This document shows positions 44,716-53,290 of a stretch of DNA of 64,000 nt, one piece after another. The notes beneath the pieces were generated by a model. It saw only the letters and a list, made by a program, of their open reading frames with translations, was not told the origin of the DNA and searched no databases. Made by a program: the position numbers and the translations under genes. Source of the DNA: DASUFE01 sp036274675 (GTDB lineage Bacteria > Pseudomonadota > Gammaproteobacteria > HTCC5015); the NCBI GenBank assembly GCA_036274675.1, contig DASUFE010000016.1:16307-80306 (forward strand), given 5' to 3'. How positions within the stretch are numbered: the stretch's first letter is position 1; each line of letters begins with the position of its first letter.

Positions 44716-45401
44716 CAGGCGGCGGCCTTGAGATTGAGCCGACCCTTGTCGAGGTTCAGGGTGCGCTTGGCATATTCGGCCGCGCGTGGATCGTGTGTGA
44801 CCATGACGATGGTCTTGCCGTGATCGCGGTTCAGCACCTGCAGCAGGCCCATGATCTCGTCGGCCGTGTCGCGATCCAGATCGCCGGTGGGTTCGTCGCA
44901 GAGCAAGAGGTCCGGATCGGAGACGATCGCGCGCGCGATCGCGACGCGCTGCTGCTGGCCGCCCGAAAGTTCGCTCGGATAATGAGTGACGCGATCCGCC
45001 AGGCCCACTACGGACAGCGCAATTTGCGCACGTTCGCGGCGCTGGGCGCGGGACAGCCTGGTCAGCAGTAACGGCAGCTCAACGTTGCGTTCGGCGGTCA
45101 GCACCGGCATCAGGTTGTAGAACTGGAAGACGAAACCAACATGACGCGCGCGCCACTTGGCAAGGCCGCTGTTCGACAGCTGGTCGATGCGGTGTCCACC
45201 CACCTCCACACTGCCGCCGCTGGGACGATCCAGCCCGCCCAAAAGGTTCAGCAGAGTGGTCTTGCCGGAACCGGAAGGGCCCATCAGCGCCAGGAAATCG
45301 CCGGACGGAATTTCCAGATCAAGCTCCGACAGCACATGCACTTTCTGGCTGCCCTTGGCGTAGAATTTTTCGACACCATGCAAACGAGCAAGCGCTGTCA
45401 T
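44715..45401 (-). CDS. ABC exporter ATPase (LolD/MacB type)
   Basis: 228 residues. Walker A GPSGSGKTTLL, Q-loop FVFQFYNLMPVLTAERNVELPL, signature LSGGQQQRVAIARA, Walker B LLLCDEPTGDLD and H-loop TIVMVTHDPRAAE are complete. The Leu-rich NLMPVLTAERN element is typical of the LolD/MacB group. It powers the two permeases encoded next. 41 bases separate it from the membrane-fusion gene upstream. Confidence 0.95.
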   Translation of the reverse strand: MTALARLHGVEKFYAKGSQKVHVLSELDLEIPSGDFLALMGPSGSGKTTLLNLLGGLDRPSGGSVEVGGHRIDQLSNSGLAKWRARHVGFVFQFYNLMPVLTAERNVELPLLLTRLSRAQRRERAQIALSVVGLADRVTHYPSELSGGQQQRVAIARAIVSDPDLLLCDEPTGDLDRDTADEIMGLLQVLNRDHGKTIVMVTHDPRAAEYAKRTLNLDKGRLNLKAAA

Positions 45402-45442
45402 TTAATATCTCCTTGGTAGGTTATATATCGCGATAGCGCCGG

Positions 45443-46675
45443 TTAACGCGCTTCAACCGTCGCGCCGTCATGCAGTTCAGCGGGTATTTCAACAATATAG
45501 GTTTCACCGGGTTCCAGGCCCGAGGCAATGCGCAGAATATTGTCACCATCATCGCTCGCCCCGACACTGCGACGCACGGCCTTACCGTCGACGATCACAT
45601 ACATGACCTGTTGCCCGTCCTCCTCGCGCACCGCCGAAGCTGGCGCGTGGATTGCCGCGTTCTGTTGCGGACTCTCACCCGCCGCGGGCGCGGTCTGCAT
45701 AAAGGAAACCTTGACGCCCATATCGGGCAAGATGCGCGGGTCGAGCTGGTCGAAGGAGATTCGCACCTTGACAGTGGCTTTCTGCCGGTCCGCCGTGGGC
45801 ACGACCGCGTTAACTTTCGCGGGTATCCGCCATTCAGGATAAGCATCCAGCACCGCCTGCACTGTCTGGCCGGCCTGGATGCGGTCGATATAGGCTTCGT
45901 TGACATCGACCTCGATTTCACGCGAGCCCATGTCGACCAGGCTGCAAATGCCGGTGCGGGTAAATCCTCCGCCCGCGGACATCGGGGAAATGATCTCACC
46001 GGGCTGGGCATTTTTCGCCACCACCACGCCGGAAAAAGGCGCGCGGATGATCAGATCATCCAGCATCTGCTGCTGCAGCTGTACATTGTTTTCAGCCGTG
46101 GTGATTTCCGACAACCGGGTTTGTAACTGCGCCGCCAGCGACTTATGCTCGGCCTCGGCACTGTCGAGCTCGGCGCGGCTGATCAACTGGCGCGAGGACA
46201 GTTCACGCGCCCGTTTCAACGCCTGCTCGGCCTCCCGCAACCGGGCACGGGTTTCATTGACCCGCGCCCGCGCCGACTGCAGCTGCGATTCTGCGAGTTG
46301 CATTTGCTTGCGCTCATTGCTCTCGTCCAGCACGGCCAGTACCTGGCCCTGCTGCACCTCGTCACCCTCCTCCACCAGTACCTGCATGATCTTGCCGGTC
46401 ACTTTGGAGGATACGGTCGATTGCCGGCGGGCGGCGACATAACCGGTAGCCTGCAGGATCACCTGGCCGCCGCGCGGAGCGGAAGTTTCCATTCGCGCCA
46501 TGGCGGTCTGCACCATGAAGACGGGCTTGACTCCCCATAGCAGCCAGCCGGTCAACAAAATCAGGATTAATCCACCGGCGCCGGCGGCAAGCCAGAGTTT
46601 CTGTTTGCTGGATTGGGAAGGCTGGAAATCCTTGTCGATTTTCAACCGGCCTAGCAGTTCGCTTTTATCATTCAT
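45443..46675 (-). CDS. HlyD/RND-family membrane fusion protein
   Basis: 410 residues from the ATG at 46675 (MNDKSELLGRLKIDKDFQPS). One membrane helix (AAGAGGLILILLTGWLLWG) is followed by a lipoyl-like half (QATGYVAARRQSTVSSKVTGKI), a long coiled-coil hairpin (ERKQMQLAESQLQSARARVNETRARL and partner) and the closing lipoyl/beta-barrel part (PFSGVVVAKNAQPGEIISPMS). It bridges the inner-membrane ABC permeases to an outer-membrane channel. No TolC-type gene is in the cluster. The start chosen drops a long non-homologous upstream extension. Confidence 0.92.
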   Translation of the reverse strand: MNDKSELLGRLKIDKDFQPSQSSKQKLWLAAGAGGLILILLTGWLLWGVKPVFMVQTAMARMETSAPRGGQVILQATGYVAARRQSTVSSKVTGKIMQVLVEEGDEVQQGQVLAVLDESNERKQMQLAESQLQSARARVNETRARLREAEQALKRARELSSRQLISRAELDSAEAEHKSLAAQLQTRLSEITTAENNVQLQQQMLDDLIIRAPFSGVVVAKNAQPGEIISPMSAGGGFTRTGICSLVDMGSREIEVDVNEAYIDRIQAGQTVQAVLDAYPEWRIPAKVNAVVPTADRQKATVKVRISFDQLDPRILPDMGVKVSFMQTAPAAGESPQQNAAIHAPASAVREEDGQQVMYVIVDGKAVRRSVGASDDGDNILRIASGLEPGETYIVEIPAELHDGATVEAR

Positions 46676-46899
46676 TCCGGAAAGGCACGCCACAACAAGG
46701 AACGGGGCCGGTTGCACCCAAGAAGGAAACCGCGGAAACGCAACTGAACATCCGCAAGCCAACCACCGCAAAGGCGCCTTCTGCTGAACCGGGGTGCGTT
46801 ATCCTAACCCCCGCGCCGGAGCGGCGTCAACGCCGAAACGCCGTCATTCACGCATAATCCTGCGCAACGGCTCCGGCTCGACCTGATAGAATCAGCAGC

Positions 46900-47955
46900 A
46901 TGTTTCTGCCGGCTATTTTTCTACTGTTGCTGCCGACACCGGCGGCGCAAATGCCCATGCCAGTCGACCAGGCCGAACGCCTCACGGTTACGATTCTCGA
47001 TGCCGCCACCCGGCAGCAGTGGGATCTGACGCAGCCCGCGCTGCGCAGCTTGCGCGAACAATATCCGGAATTTCGGCCGCTGCCTCAACTCGAAACCCTC
47101 GTACAACGGCACGGCATGATAACGCTGACGCCGCCCGTCGCCATTACGCCGGAAACGGACGAATTCCTGCCGGACAACCTGCAAGCCGAGCTCTTGCTGC
47201 GCTGGCAACACCGCGCACCCGCGAAGGGGCTTTATCCGTACCCGCTGCTCAAACTTGGCGCGCATCACCCCTATATCTTCGTGGTTGACCTCGAAAAAGC
47301 ACGCCTCTATCTATATGAGAATGCCGGGGGAGAACTGCGTCTGCTCGCGAATTACTACAGTGGCATCGGCAAACAAGGCGCCGGCAAACGTCGCGAGGGC
47401 GATCACCGCACGCCCGTCGGGGTTTACACATTCCTAGAATATATCGGTGACAACAGGCTACCAGATCTCTACGGAGCCGGCGCACTGACACTCAATTATC
47501 CCAACCGCTGGGATCGTCGCCTCGGGCGCACCGGCTCGAATATCTGGCTCCACGGCGTGCCGCGCTCGACTTACAGCCGCGCGCCGCGCTCCAGCCGCGG
47601 TTGCGTCACCGTCAGTAATTTCATTTTCGATGCGCTGAGCCGCTACGCGCTGCCCGGACATACCCCCATTGTGCTCGCCGACCACCTGGAATGGCAGACT
47701 GCCGAACAAACCGCACAACAACGCACGGTCTTCGACGCCCTGCTCGAACAGTGGCGCGTCGCACAGGCCGCATCCGCTGCGGCCGAAATCGACCTGGAAG
47801 ATATCGACATGTATTTTTATCCGGGCGAGCAGAACCTGGTGCAGATGAACTTCAAGCAGCTTACCGCCCCGGCCGGTTCCGCGAAGGAATCCTTCAGGAC
47901 GCTTTATTGGAAGTTGCAGCCGGATAACCTTTGGAAGGTGGTGGCGGAATTCTAA
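46900..47955 (+). CDS. L,D-transpeptidase (YkuD domain), exported
   Basis: 351 residues. A short signal peptide (FLPAIFLLLLPTPAAQ) is followed by a ~90-residue helical region, the YkuD domain (PYIFVVDLEKARLYLYEN; YYSGIGKQGAGKRREGDHRTPVGVYTF; then HGVPRSTYSRAPRSSRGCVTVSN with the catalytic Cys and His) and a C-terminal NTF2-like tail (YPGEQNLVQMNFKQLT). It cross-links peptidoglycan meso-diaminopimelate residues or attaches lipoproteins to the wall. The only plus-strand gene of this region, it is divergent from the exporter operon. Confidence 0.92.
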   Translation: MFLPAIFLLLLPTPAAQMPMPVDQAERLTVTILDAATRQQWDLTQPALRSLREQYPEFRPLPQLETLVQRHGMITLTPPVAITPETDEFLPDNLQAELLLRWQHRAPAKGLYPYPLLKLGAHHPYIFVVDLEKARLYLYENAGGELRLLANYYSGIGKQGAGKRREGDHRTPVGVYTFLEYIGDNRLPDLYGAGALTLNYPNRWDRRLGRTGSNIWLHGVPRSTYSRAPRSSRGCVTVSNFIFDALSRYALPGHTPIVLADHLEWQTAEQTAQQRTVFDALLEQWRVAQAASAAAEIDLEDIDMYFYPGEQNLVQMNFKQLTAPAGSAKESFRTLYWKLQPDNLWKVVAEF

Positions 47956-48398
47956 TGCGAGTTCGTTCCCGAAGCCCTAAACCGGCCATCCCTGGCAGGC
48001 TTCGCTATAAAGCTACGCGAGTTGCGGCGCGCCAACCGGGCATGAAGAATGGCTTCAATCGGGTTTTGGTTCTGCAATCAAATTCAGTTAAGAATATGTC
48101 TCCAGTGATCTGGAGATTCTGCCGTTGCCTGCCCCATGTTGCGGAGCGCGTGGTAGAACAAGCTTGGGGCCGCGGGTACATCGTACGCGCCACGGTTTAA
48201 CCAGTAGCCATAATACCGTCACGCCGGGAAGCGCGTTTCTTTCCCCCTTTCTTTCAGACAAGATCGCCCGGAGCGGTTTTGAACTGCGTAGCGGGCCCCG
48301 AAGGGGCGTAATGGGGGTCGCATCAGCCGCGAAGCGGCGGGCGAAACACTTTGATCATAAGATAAGGAAAGCTTAAGACTTCCCAGCTTTTAGAGAGA
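47956..48398. other. Gene-free gap between convergent L,D-transpeptidase genes
   Basis: About 440 bases. A small hairpin ctccag/ctggag is at 48099-48114, and GC-rich inverted strings lie near 48295-48345 (gccccgaaggggc). Short open frames lack support. No repeat family member of the window is evident here. Confidence 0.5.
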
Positions 48399-48962
48399 TT
48401 ACGGGACAATATTTACCAAAGTTCCCACTTCAACCAGATCGAACAACTCGATCACATCCTCGTTCCCCATCCTCACGCAACCGATTGACGAGGGTGAACC
48501 CAGCAGACGCTCTTCGGGAGTGCCGTGTATATAGATGTAGCGCAGATAGCTGTCGACGTTGCCGCCGCTGTTGAGGCCCGGCTGCAGACCTTGCAGCCAC
48601 AGAATCCGGGTGGTGATCATATCGCGCGAGGCGGGAACCGCGCCGCCAAGGGGCGCCACCTCCCCGGTCGGTATGCGCGCCCGGATGATTTCGCGAAGCC
48701 TGCAGTGGGCGCCGATCTTGTCAGCCACGCGATGCAGTCCCACCGGCGTCTTGTAACTGCCGGACTGATTGCCGATGCCGAACTTGGAGGTGGAAACCGG
48801 CCAGTTTTTTTGGACGCGCCCAGCACCGACCAGATAAAGGGTCTGCAGTTCGATCTTGATCAGCAATGCGTCCGTTTCGGCGAGGTTTTCGCGATGACCC
48901 TCAAGCTGCTGCAGCGCGGTCTCCATCCATGGGGACAACTCTTTTTGCAACGCCTGGCCCAC
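48399..48962 (-). CDS. L,D-transpeptidase (YkuD domain), no obvious signal peptide
   Basis: 187 residues from a GTG at 48962, supported by AAGGGA 7 bases upstream. It follows purF by 11 bases and is probably co-transcribed with it. Residues 35-187 are YkuD: LLIKIELQTLYLVGAGR, STSKFGIGNQSGSYKTPVGLHRV, YIYIHGTPEERLLG, SPSSIGCVRMGNEDVIELF. The catalytic Cys and His are present. There is no signal peptide, odd for an enzyme acting in the periplasm; it may be exported by a non-classical route or have a cytoplasmic target. It is the second YkuD gene in 2 kb. Confidence 0.88.
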   Translation of the reverse strand: MGQALQKELSPWMETALQQLEGHRENLAETDALLIKIELQTLYLVGAGRVQKNWPVSTSKFGIGNQSGSYKTPVGLHRVADKIGAHCRLREIIRARIPTGEVAPLGGAVPASRDMITTRILWLQGLQPGLNSGGNVDSYLRYIYIHGTPEERLLGSPSSIGCVRMGNEDVIELFDLVEVGTLVNIVP

Positions 48963-48973
48963 TGTCGCGTCCC

Positions 48974-50485
48974 TTACACCTCAAAAGCCGTGATATCGGT
49001 AGTTTCCACTTCCACCCGCGCCTTGGCCTTGTCGTTACGGCGCGCCTGGAGTTCGTCCAGATACTGACTGTTGATATCACCGGTAATGTACTTGCCGTTG
49101 AAACAGGAGCAGTCGAAGTTGCGCAACTCGGGATTTTCCTGGCGCACCGCATCGATCAGATCGTCCAGATCCTGGTAGATCAGCCGGTCAGCCCCTATCT
49201 CCTTCGCAATTTCCTCGACCGTGCGATTGTGCGCGACGAATTCGCTGGGCGCCGGCATGTCGATGCCGTATACGTTCGGATAGCGCACGGGCGGCGCGGC
49301 CGAGGCCATGTAGACCTTACGGGCGCCGACGTCGCGCGTCATCTGGATAATCTGTTGCGAAGTCGTGCCGCGAACGATGGAGTCGTCGACCAGCAGCACG
49401 TTCTTACCCACGAACTCGATCGAGATCGGATTCAGCTTTTGCCTGACTGACTTTCGCCTTAGCGACTGGCCGGGCATGATAAAAGTCCGGCCGATGTAGC
49501 GGTTCTTGATAAAGCCTTCACGGTAATTCACCTTGAGATGGGTGGCCAATTCCAGGGCTGAGGTACGGCTGGTGTCCGGTATCGGTATCACCACGTCGAT
49601 ATCATGGTTCGGCCATTCGCGCAGAATCTTCTTCGCCAACTTCTCGCCCATGTGCATGCGCGCGCGGTGTACGGAAACGCCGTCAATCACGCTGTCGGGA
49701 CGGGCGAAGTAGACGTACTCAAAGATGCAATGCGCGTTGCTGACATGAGCGGAGCAGGGCCGCGTCCATACCTTGCCCTCATTATTGATGAAGATCGCTT
49801 CACCGGGCAGGATATCGCGTACCAGTTGAAACCCGTTGGCTTCCAGTGCCACGCTTTCCGAGGCCACCATGTATTCGGTCCCCTTCTCATGCACGCGCTT
49901 GCCGTAGACCAGCGGGCGTATACCGTTCGGGTCGCGGAAAGCGACGATGCCGCGGCCGGCGACCAGAGCCACCACGCTATAGCCGCCCTTGACGCGGCGG
50001 TGCACGCCGGCGACGGCGTAGAAGACGTCTTCCGCCGTAAGCTCCGTCATGCTGTGCTTGTTCAACTCGTGCGCGAATACATTGAGCAGGATTTCGGAAT
50101 CGGAATTGGTATTGATATGACGCTTGTCCTCCGCGAACAACTGCTCCTTGAGTTCGTCGGCGTTCACCAGGTTGCCGTTATGGCCGAGCGCGATGCCGAA
50201 GGGAGAGTTCACATAGAAGGGCTGCGCTTCGGCCGAGGACATGGCACGGCCGGCGGTGGGATAGCGCACGTGCCCGATGCCCACATTGCCCTGCAGGCGC
50301 AGCATGTGGTGGTTCTGGAACACATCGCGCACCAGTCCGATGGATTTGCGGGAGAAGATCTTGCCCTCGTGATCGTAAGTGGTGATGCCCGCCGCGTCCT
50401 GACCCCGGTGTTGCAACAGTATCAGGCTGTCATAAAGCACCTGATTGGCCGGGCTATGACCGACGACTCCGACTAGACCGCACAT
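48974..50485 (-). CDS. purF: Amidophosphoribosyltransferase
   Basis: 503 residues, the first committed step of purine synthesis (PRPP plus glutamine to phosphoribosylamine). The N-terminal nucleophile is Cys2 in MCGLVGVVGHSPANQ, the glutaminase domain continues with ALGHNGNLVN, and the PRPP-binding loop is NVLLVDDSIVRGTTSQQI. No Fe-S propeptide is seen. cvpA is upstream as in E. coli, but with an unusually long structured leader (193 bases). An L,D-transpeptidase gene follows instead of metZ. Confidence 0.97.
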   Translation of the reverse strand: MCGLVGVVGHSPANQVLYDSLILLQHRGQDAAGITTYDHEGKIFSRKSIGLVRDVFQNHHMLRLQGNVGIGHVRYPTAGRAMSSAEAQPFYVNSPFGIALGHNGNLVNADELKEQLFAEDKRHINTNSDSEILLNVFAHELNKHSMTELTAEDVFYAVAGVHRRVKGGYSVVALVAGRGIVAFRDPNGIRPLVYGKRVHEKGTEYMVASESVALEANGFQLVRDILPGEAIFINNEGKVWTRPCSAHVSNAHCIFEYVYFARPDSVIDGVSVHRARMHMGEKLAKKILREWPNHDIDVVIPIPDTSRTSALELATHLKVNYREGFIKNRYIGRTFIMPGQSLRRKSVRQKLNPISIEFVGKNVLLVDDSIVRGTTSQQIIQMTRDVGARKVYMASAAPPVRYPNVYGIDMPAPSEFVAHNRTVEEIAKEIGADRLIYQDLDDLIDAVRQENPELRNFDCSCFNGKYITGDINSQYLDELQARRNDKAKARVEVETTDITAFEV

Positions 50486-50518
50486 GTTCTCACCACTTTC
50501 CGCATAAGAATCAAGAAG

Positions 50519-50618
50519 CCTCTGATTTTATTCAGGGGTTCCGTGGCACAAGGATGTGCCGCCTTATCCAAAGGCCTGAGCGTTTGGATAATAAAAAAAG
50601 CCCCTGACATAAAAGGGC
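50519..50618 (-). promoter_or_regulatory. Hairpin-rich purF leader
   Basis: Four hairpins lie in the cvpA-purF gap. In transcription order: GCCC/GGGC with T7 behind it (50615-50618 and 50600-50603, weak terminator), ATCCAAA/TTTGGAT (50583-50589, 50566-50572), GGCACA/TGTGCC (50555-50560, 50545-50550) and CCCCTGA/TCAGAGG (50532-50538, 50519-50525, one mismatch). The element at 50532-50538 can also pair with TCAGGGG at 50601-50607, so two alternative folds compete. This resembles an attenuator; no known riboswitch was recognised. Confidence 0.5.
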
Positions 50619-50678
50619 CGCGTTTTTGCTTTTCGTGCTCTGATAATTCACGGATGAATTATTCCGAGCTCCAAAAAA

Positions 50679-51164
50679 TCAAAGTTTCACCAGTCCCGTC
50701 ACGCTGTCCGGGAGCACGGGTTCCAGAAGTTGGACCACCCATTCACCCGCGGGTATCAATTTCGATTCCTGCCACCAGTCGGTCTGGTTCAGTGATATAA
50801 ACGCTCCCAATACCACCAGCAGACATACGAACAATACGCCGCGCGCAAATCCGAATAGCCCGCCCAGACTCCGATCGAGACGGTTGATTCTGGCGGCGTT
50901 CACGAAACCTTCCAGCAGGAAAGTTGCCAGCATGCCCATGATCAGCGTCACCAGAAACAGAATGCACATCGCGATACCGATCCGTAAACCCGGCTGCTCG
51001 ATGTCGTCGGGCAGCAGTTGCGCGAACTTCTCCGACAGGGAGAGCGCAATTACGAAGGCCAGAATCCACGACGCCAGTGAAATCATGTTCCTGGCGAAGC
51101 CGCGGATCACGCCGAACACGGTCGAGACCGCGACAACCAGCAGGATTACTATGTCCAACCACAT
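50679..51164 (-). CDS. cvpA: CvpA family inner-membrane protein
   Basis: 161 residues with four membrane helices (LDIVILLVVAVSTVFGVIRG, LASWILAFVIALSL, IGIAMCILFLVTLIMGMLATFLL, GLFGFARGVLFVCLLVVLGAFI). CvpA is needed for colicin V production in E. coli and affects envelope integrity; its biochemical role is unsettled. dedD-cvpA-purF is the conserved gammaproteobacterial order. It is separated from dedD by 15 bases. Confidence 0.95.
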   Translation of the reverse strand: MWLDIVILLVVAVSTVFGVIRGFARNMISLASWILAFVIALSLSEKFAQLLPDDIEQPGLRIGIAMCILFLVTLIMGMLATFLLEGFVNAARINRLDRSLGGLFGFARGVLFVCLLVVLGAFISLNQTDWWQESKLIPAGEWVVQLLEPVLPDSVTGLVKL

Positions 51165-51179
51165 GCGCGAGTATCATCC

Positions 51180-51812
51180 TCAATCGGCAACTGTCGTCTG
51201 CTCCGGATAGGCCATGATGATGGCCCGGTGTCCCTGGCCGTTGAGCTTGGTCACCATCTGCTGGGCGGCGTTCTGATCACTCATGGGCCCGATGCGTACG
51301 CGATAAACACGGCCGGCGGGCGTATCCGCCGCTTTCACGAAGGCCTTGTATCCCGCCGCTTTCAGTTTATCCTCCATCACCAAGGCATTGGTCTCCTTGC
51401 TGAAGCTGCCCAGTTGGACAATCCATTGCCGCGGAGTTTCATTGGCGATTTTCGGTGCTTTCACCGAAGGGGGCGGGTTGCGGGGGGTCGGCTTGGGTTC
51501 CGGTGATTCTTTTTCGGGTTCGGCCGGGCGTACGGCCTCGGGAATTTCGGCGGCCGGCGGCTGTCCGGCCGAATTTTCAGCGCGGATCTCGGCGGTAGCC
51601 TCCTCCACACTCTCCGGCCATTCCACCTCCTCGACAGCGGGAGGATCTTCCAGACGGTTCTTGAACTCCATCTCAGGCTTGGGAGGTATTTCCATGCGCA
51701 CGGTCAGGCTCTCATCATCCGAGTTCCGTTCCAGGATCATGGGAATAAAAATAACACCCAGCGCAACCAGCACCGCTGCGCCAACCAGTCGTTGTTTCAG
51801 GGATATATCCAA
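51180..51812 (-). CDS. dedD: DedD-like SPOR-domain protein
   Basis: 210 residues from a TTG start (51810-51812), no ATG being near. An N-terminal membrane helix (LVGAAVLVALGVIFIPMIL), a long Pro/Glu-rich periplasmic linker and a C-terminal SPOR domain (WIVQLGSFSKETNALVMEDKLKAAGYKAFV, AGRVYRVRIGP) fit DedD. SPOR domains bind denuded glycans at the division septum. The start overlaps GGTGAGAG, a plausible ribosome site. It lies between folC and cvpA as in Pseudomonas. Confidence 0.92.
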   Translation of the reverse strand: MDISLKQRLVGAAVLVALGVIFIPMILERNSDDESLTVRMEIPPKPEMEFKNRLEDPPAVEEVEWPESVEEATAEIRAENSAGQPPAAEIPEAVRPAEPEKESPEPKPTPRNPPPSVKAPKIANETPRQWIVQLGSFSKETNALVMEDKLKAAGYKAFVKAADTPAGRVYRVRIGPMSDQNAAQQMVTKLNGQGHRAIIMAYPEQTTVAD

Positions 51813-51851
51813 CTCTCACCGCCTGCCGCCGCCGCTCTCGTACCGCGCCAA

Positions 51852-53126
51852 TTATAGACCCTCGCCGGGATAACGCGCCATTACTTCGGCGACCGTCCAG
51901 AACGACCCGGTTACCAGAATTCGCTCCTGCGGCTCCGCGACAGCGTGGGCGGCGGCAAACGCATCGGCTATCGAGGCATGGCAGGACGGCTCTCCAGCAG
52001 AAGTCTGGGCGGCGACGATACCGGCCAGCTCCGACACCGCCAGGGCGCGCTCGCCGCCCGCAGCCGCCAGATACCAGGCATCCACATACGGTCCGAGCAG
52101 GCGTACCGCTTTCACCACGGGTTTGTCGCTCAGCATGGTAAAGACGGCGTGCGTGCGGCGCGGCTCACTCCGCAACCGTAGCACCAATTCGGCCATTGCC
52201 TCTGCGTTATGCGCGACATCGACCAGCACCTGCGGCTGGCGCGCGAGAATCTGCTGCCGGCCCGGCAGGATACTGGACTGCAGCCCCTCTTCGATGGCCC
52301 TGCGATCGACCGTAAGGCGGGACGCCAGTTGCCGCAGTAACATCAGTACCGAGGACGCATTGCGCAGCTGCGCCGGACCCGGCATGCGCGGCAGCGGCAA
52401 CTCCCGGTATTCCACGTCTCCGCCGGCCCAGTGCCAACAACCGTCCGCGGTCGAATAATGAAAATCGCGGCCGAGGCAAGACAAGGGCGTACCGAGGTTG
52501 CGGGCGATTTCAAAAAGTGCGGCCGGCGGTTCGGTATCGCCGCAAACGGCCGGACGTTCCGGACGGAAGATGCCTGCCTTTTCGCGCGCGATCTGCTCGC
52601 GCGTAGAGCCGAGCCACTGCTGATGATCGAGCCCGATCGAGGCGATCAGCGCGGCGTCGGTATCAATGATATTGGTGGCGTCGAGCCGTCCTCCCAGGCC
52701 GACTTCGAGCACCGCGAAATCCAGACTGTGCCGGGCAAAAATGTGAAATGCCGCCAGGGTGCCGAATTCGAAATAGGTCAGGGTTTCCTCGCCGCGAGCG
52801 GCATCGACCGCTGCAAAAGCCTCCAGCCAGGCCGCATCTCCGGCGGGAACACCGTTGATGCGGACACGTTCGTTATAGGTCAGGAGATGCGGCGAGGTAT
52901 AGGCGCCTGTTTTATATCCTGCGTGCCGTGCAATCTGCTCCAGCAGGCAGACGCAGGAACCCTTGCCGTTGGTGCCGGAAACGATTACGGTCACCGGCGC
53001 CGGTCGCTGCGCGCCCATTTTTCGAAAAACCCTGGATACGCGTTCTAGACCAAGATCGATGGTTTTGTGATGCAGGGTCTCCTGCCACTTGAGCCATTCT
53101 TCCAAGGTGCTAAAACGGCTTTTCAT
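51852..53126 (-). CDS. folC: Dihydrofolate synthase/folylpolyglutamate synthase
   Basis: 424 residues. ATP-binding GTNGKGSCVCLLEQIARHAG, Mur ligase-like TGAYTSPHLLTYNERVRING and FEFGTLAAFHIFARHSLDFAVLEVGLGGRLDATNII identify the family. It adds glutamate to dihydropteroate and folates. dedD follows in the same direction after 39 bases, accD precedes. The spacer to accD contains the right-end remnant of the MITE-like element. Confidence 0.96.
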   Translation of the reverse strand: MKSRFSTLEEWLKWQETLHHKTIDLGLERVSRVFRKMGAQRPAPVTVIVSGTNGKGSCVCLLEQIARHAGYKTGAYTSPHLLTYNERVRINGVPAGDAAWLEAFAAVDAARGEETLTYFEFGTLAAFHIFARHSLDFAVLEVGLGGRLDATNIIDTDAALIASIGLDHQQWLGSTREQIAREKAGIFRPERPAVCGDTEPPAALFEIARNLGTPLSCLGRDFHYSTADGCWHWAGGDVEYRELPLPRMPGPAQLRNASSVLMLLRQLASRLTVDRRAIEEGLQSSILPGRQQILARQPQVLVDVAHNAEAMAELVLRLRSEPRRTHAVFTMLSDKPVVKAVRLLGPYVDAWYLAAAGGERALAVSELAGIVAAQTSAGEPSCHASIADAFAAAHAVAEPQERILVTGSFWTVAEVMARYPGEGL

Positions 53127-53163
53127 AATTTACCGCTGAAGTACTGCGGCCCCGGGAGCTTTT

Positions 53164-53245
53164 GCCTCACTTGATATACTCCTCCGACTTGATCTATCCG
53201 GTGCTGCGCCGCTCGGCACTCGCTACATTTTGAAACGGTATAGGA
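53164..53245. repeat. Right-end remnant of the 165-bp inverted-repeat element
   Basis: gcctcacttgat..., ctatccggtgctgcgccgct and cggcactcgctacattttga match the right part of the element at 11694-11747 with small insertions. The terminal repeat has decayed (attttgaaacggtatagg). It lies in the accD-folC spacer. Confidence 0.7.
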
Positions 53246-53290
53246 AGGGAGATGTATGACTTGATATTGAAAAGGGAATAGTGGCCTGGC

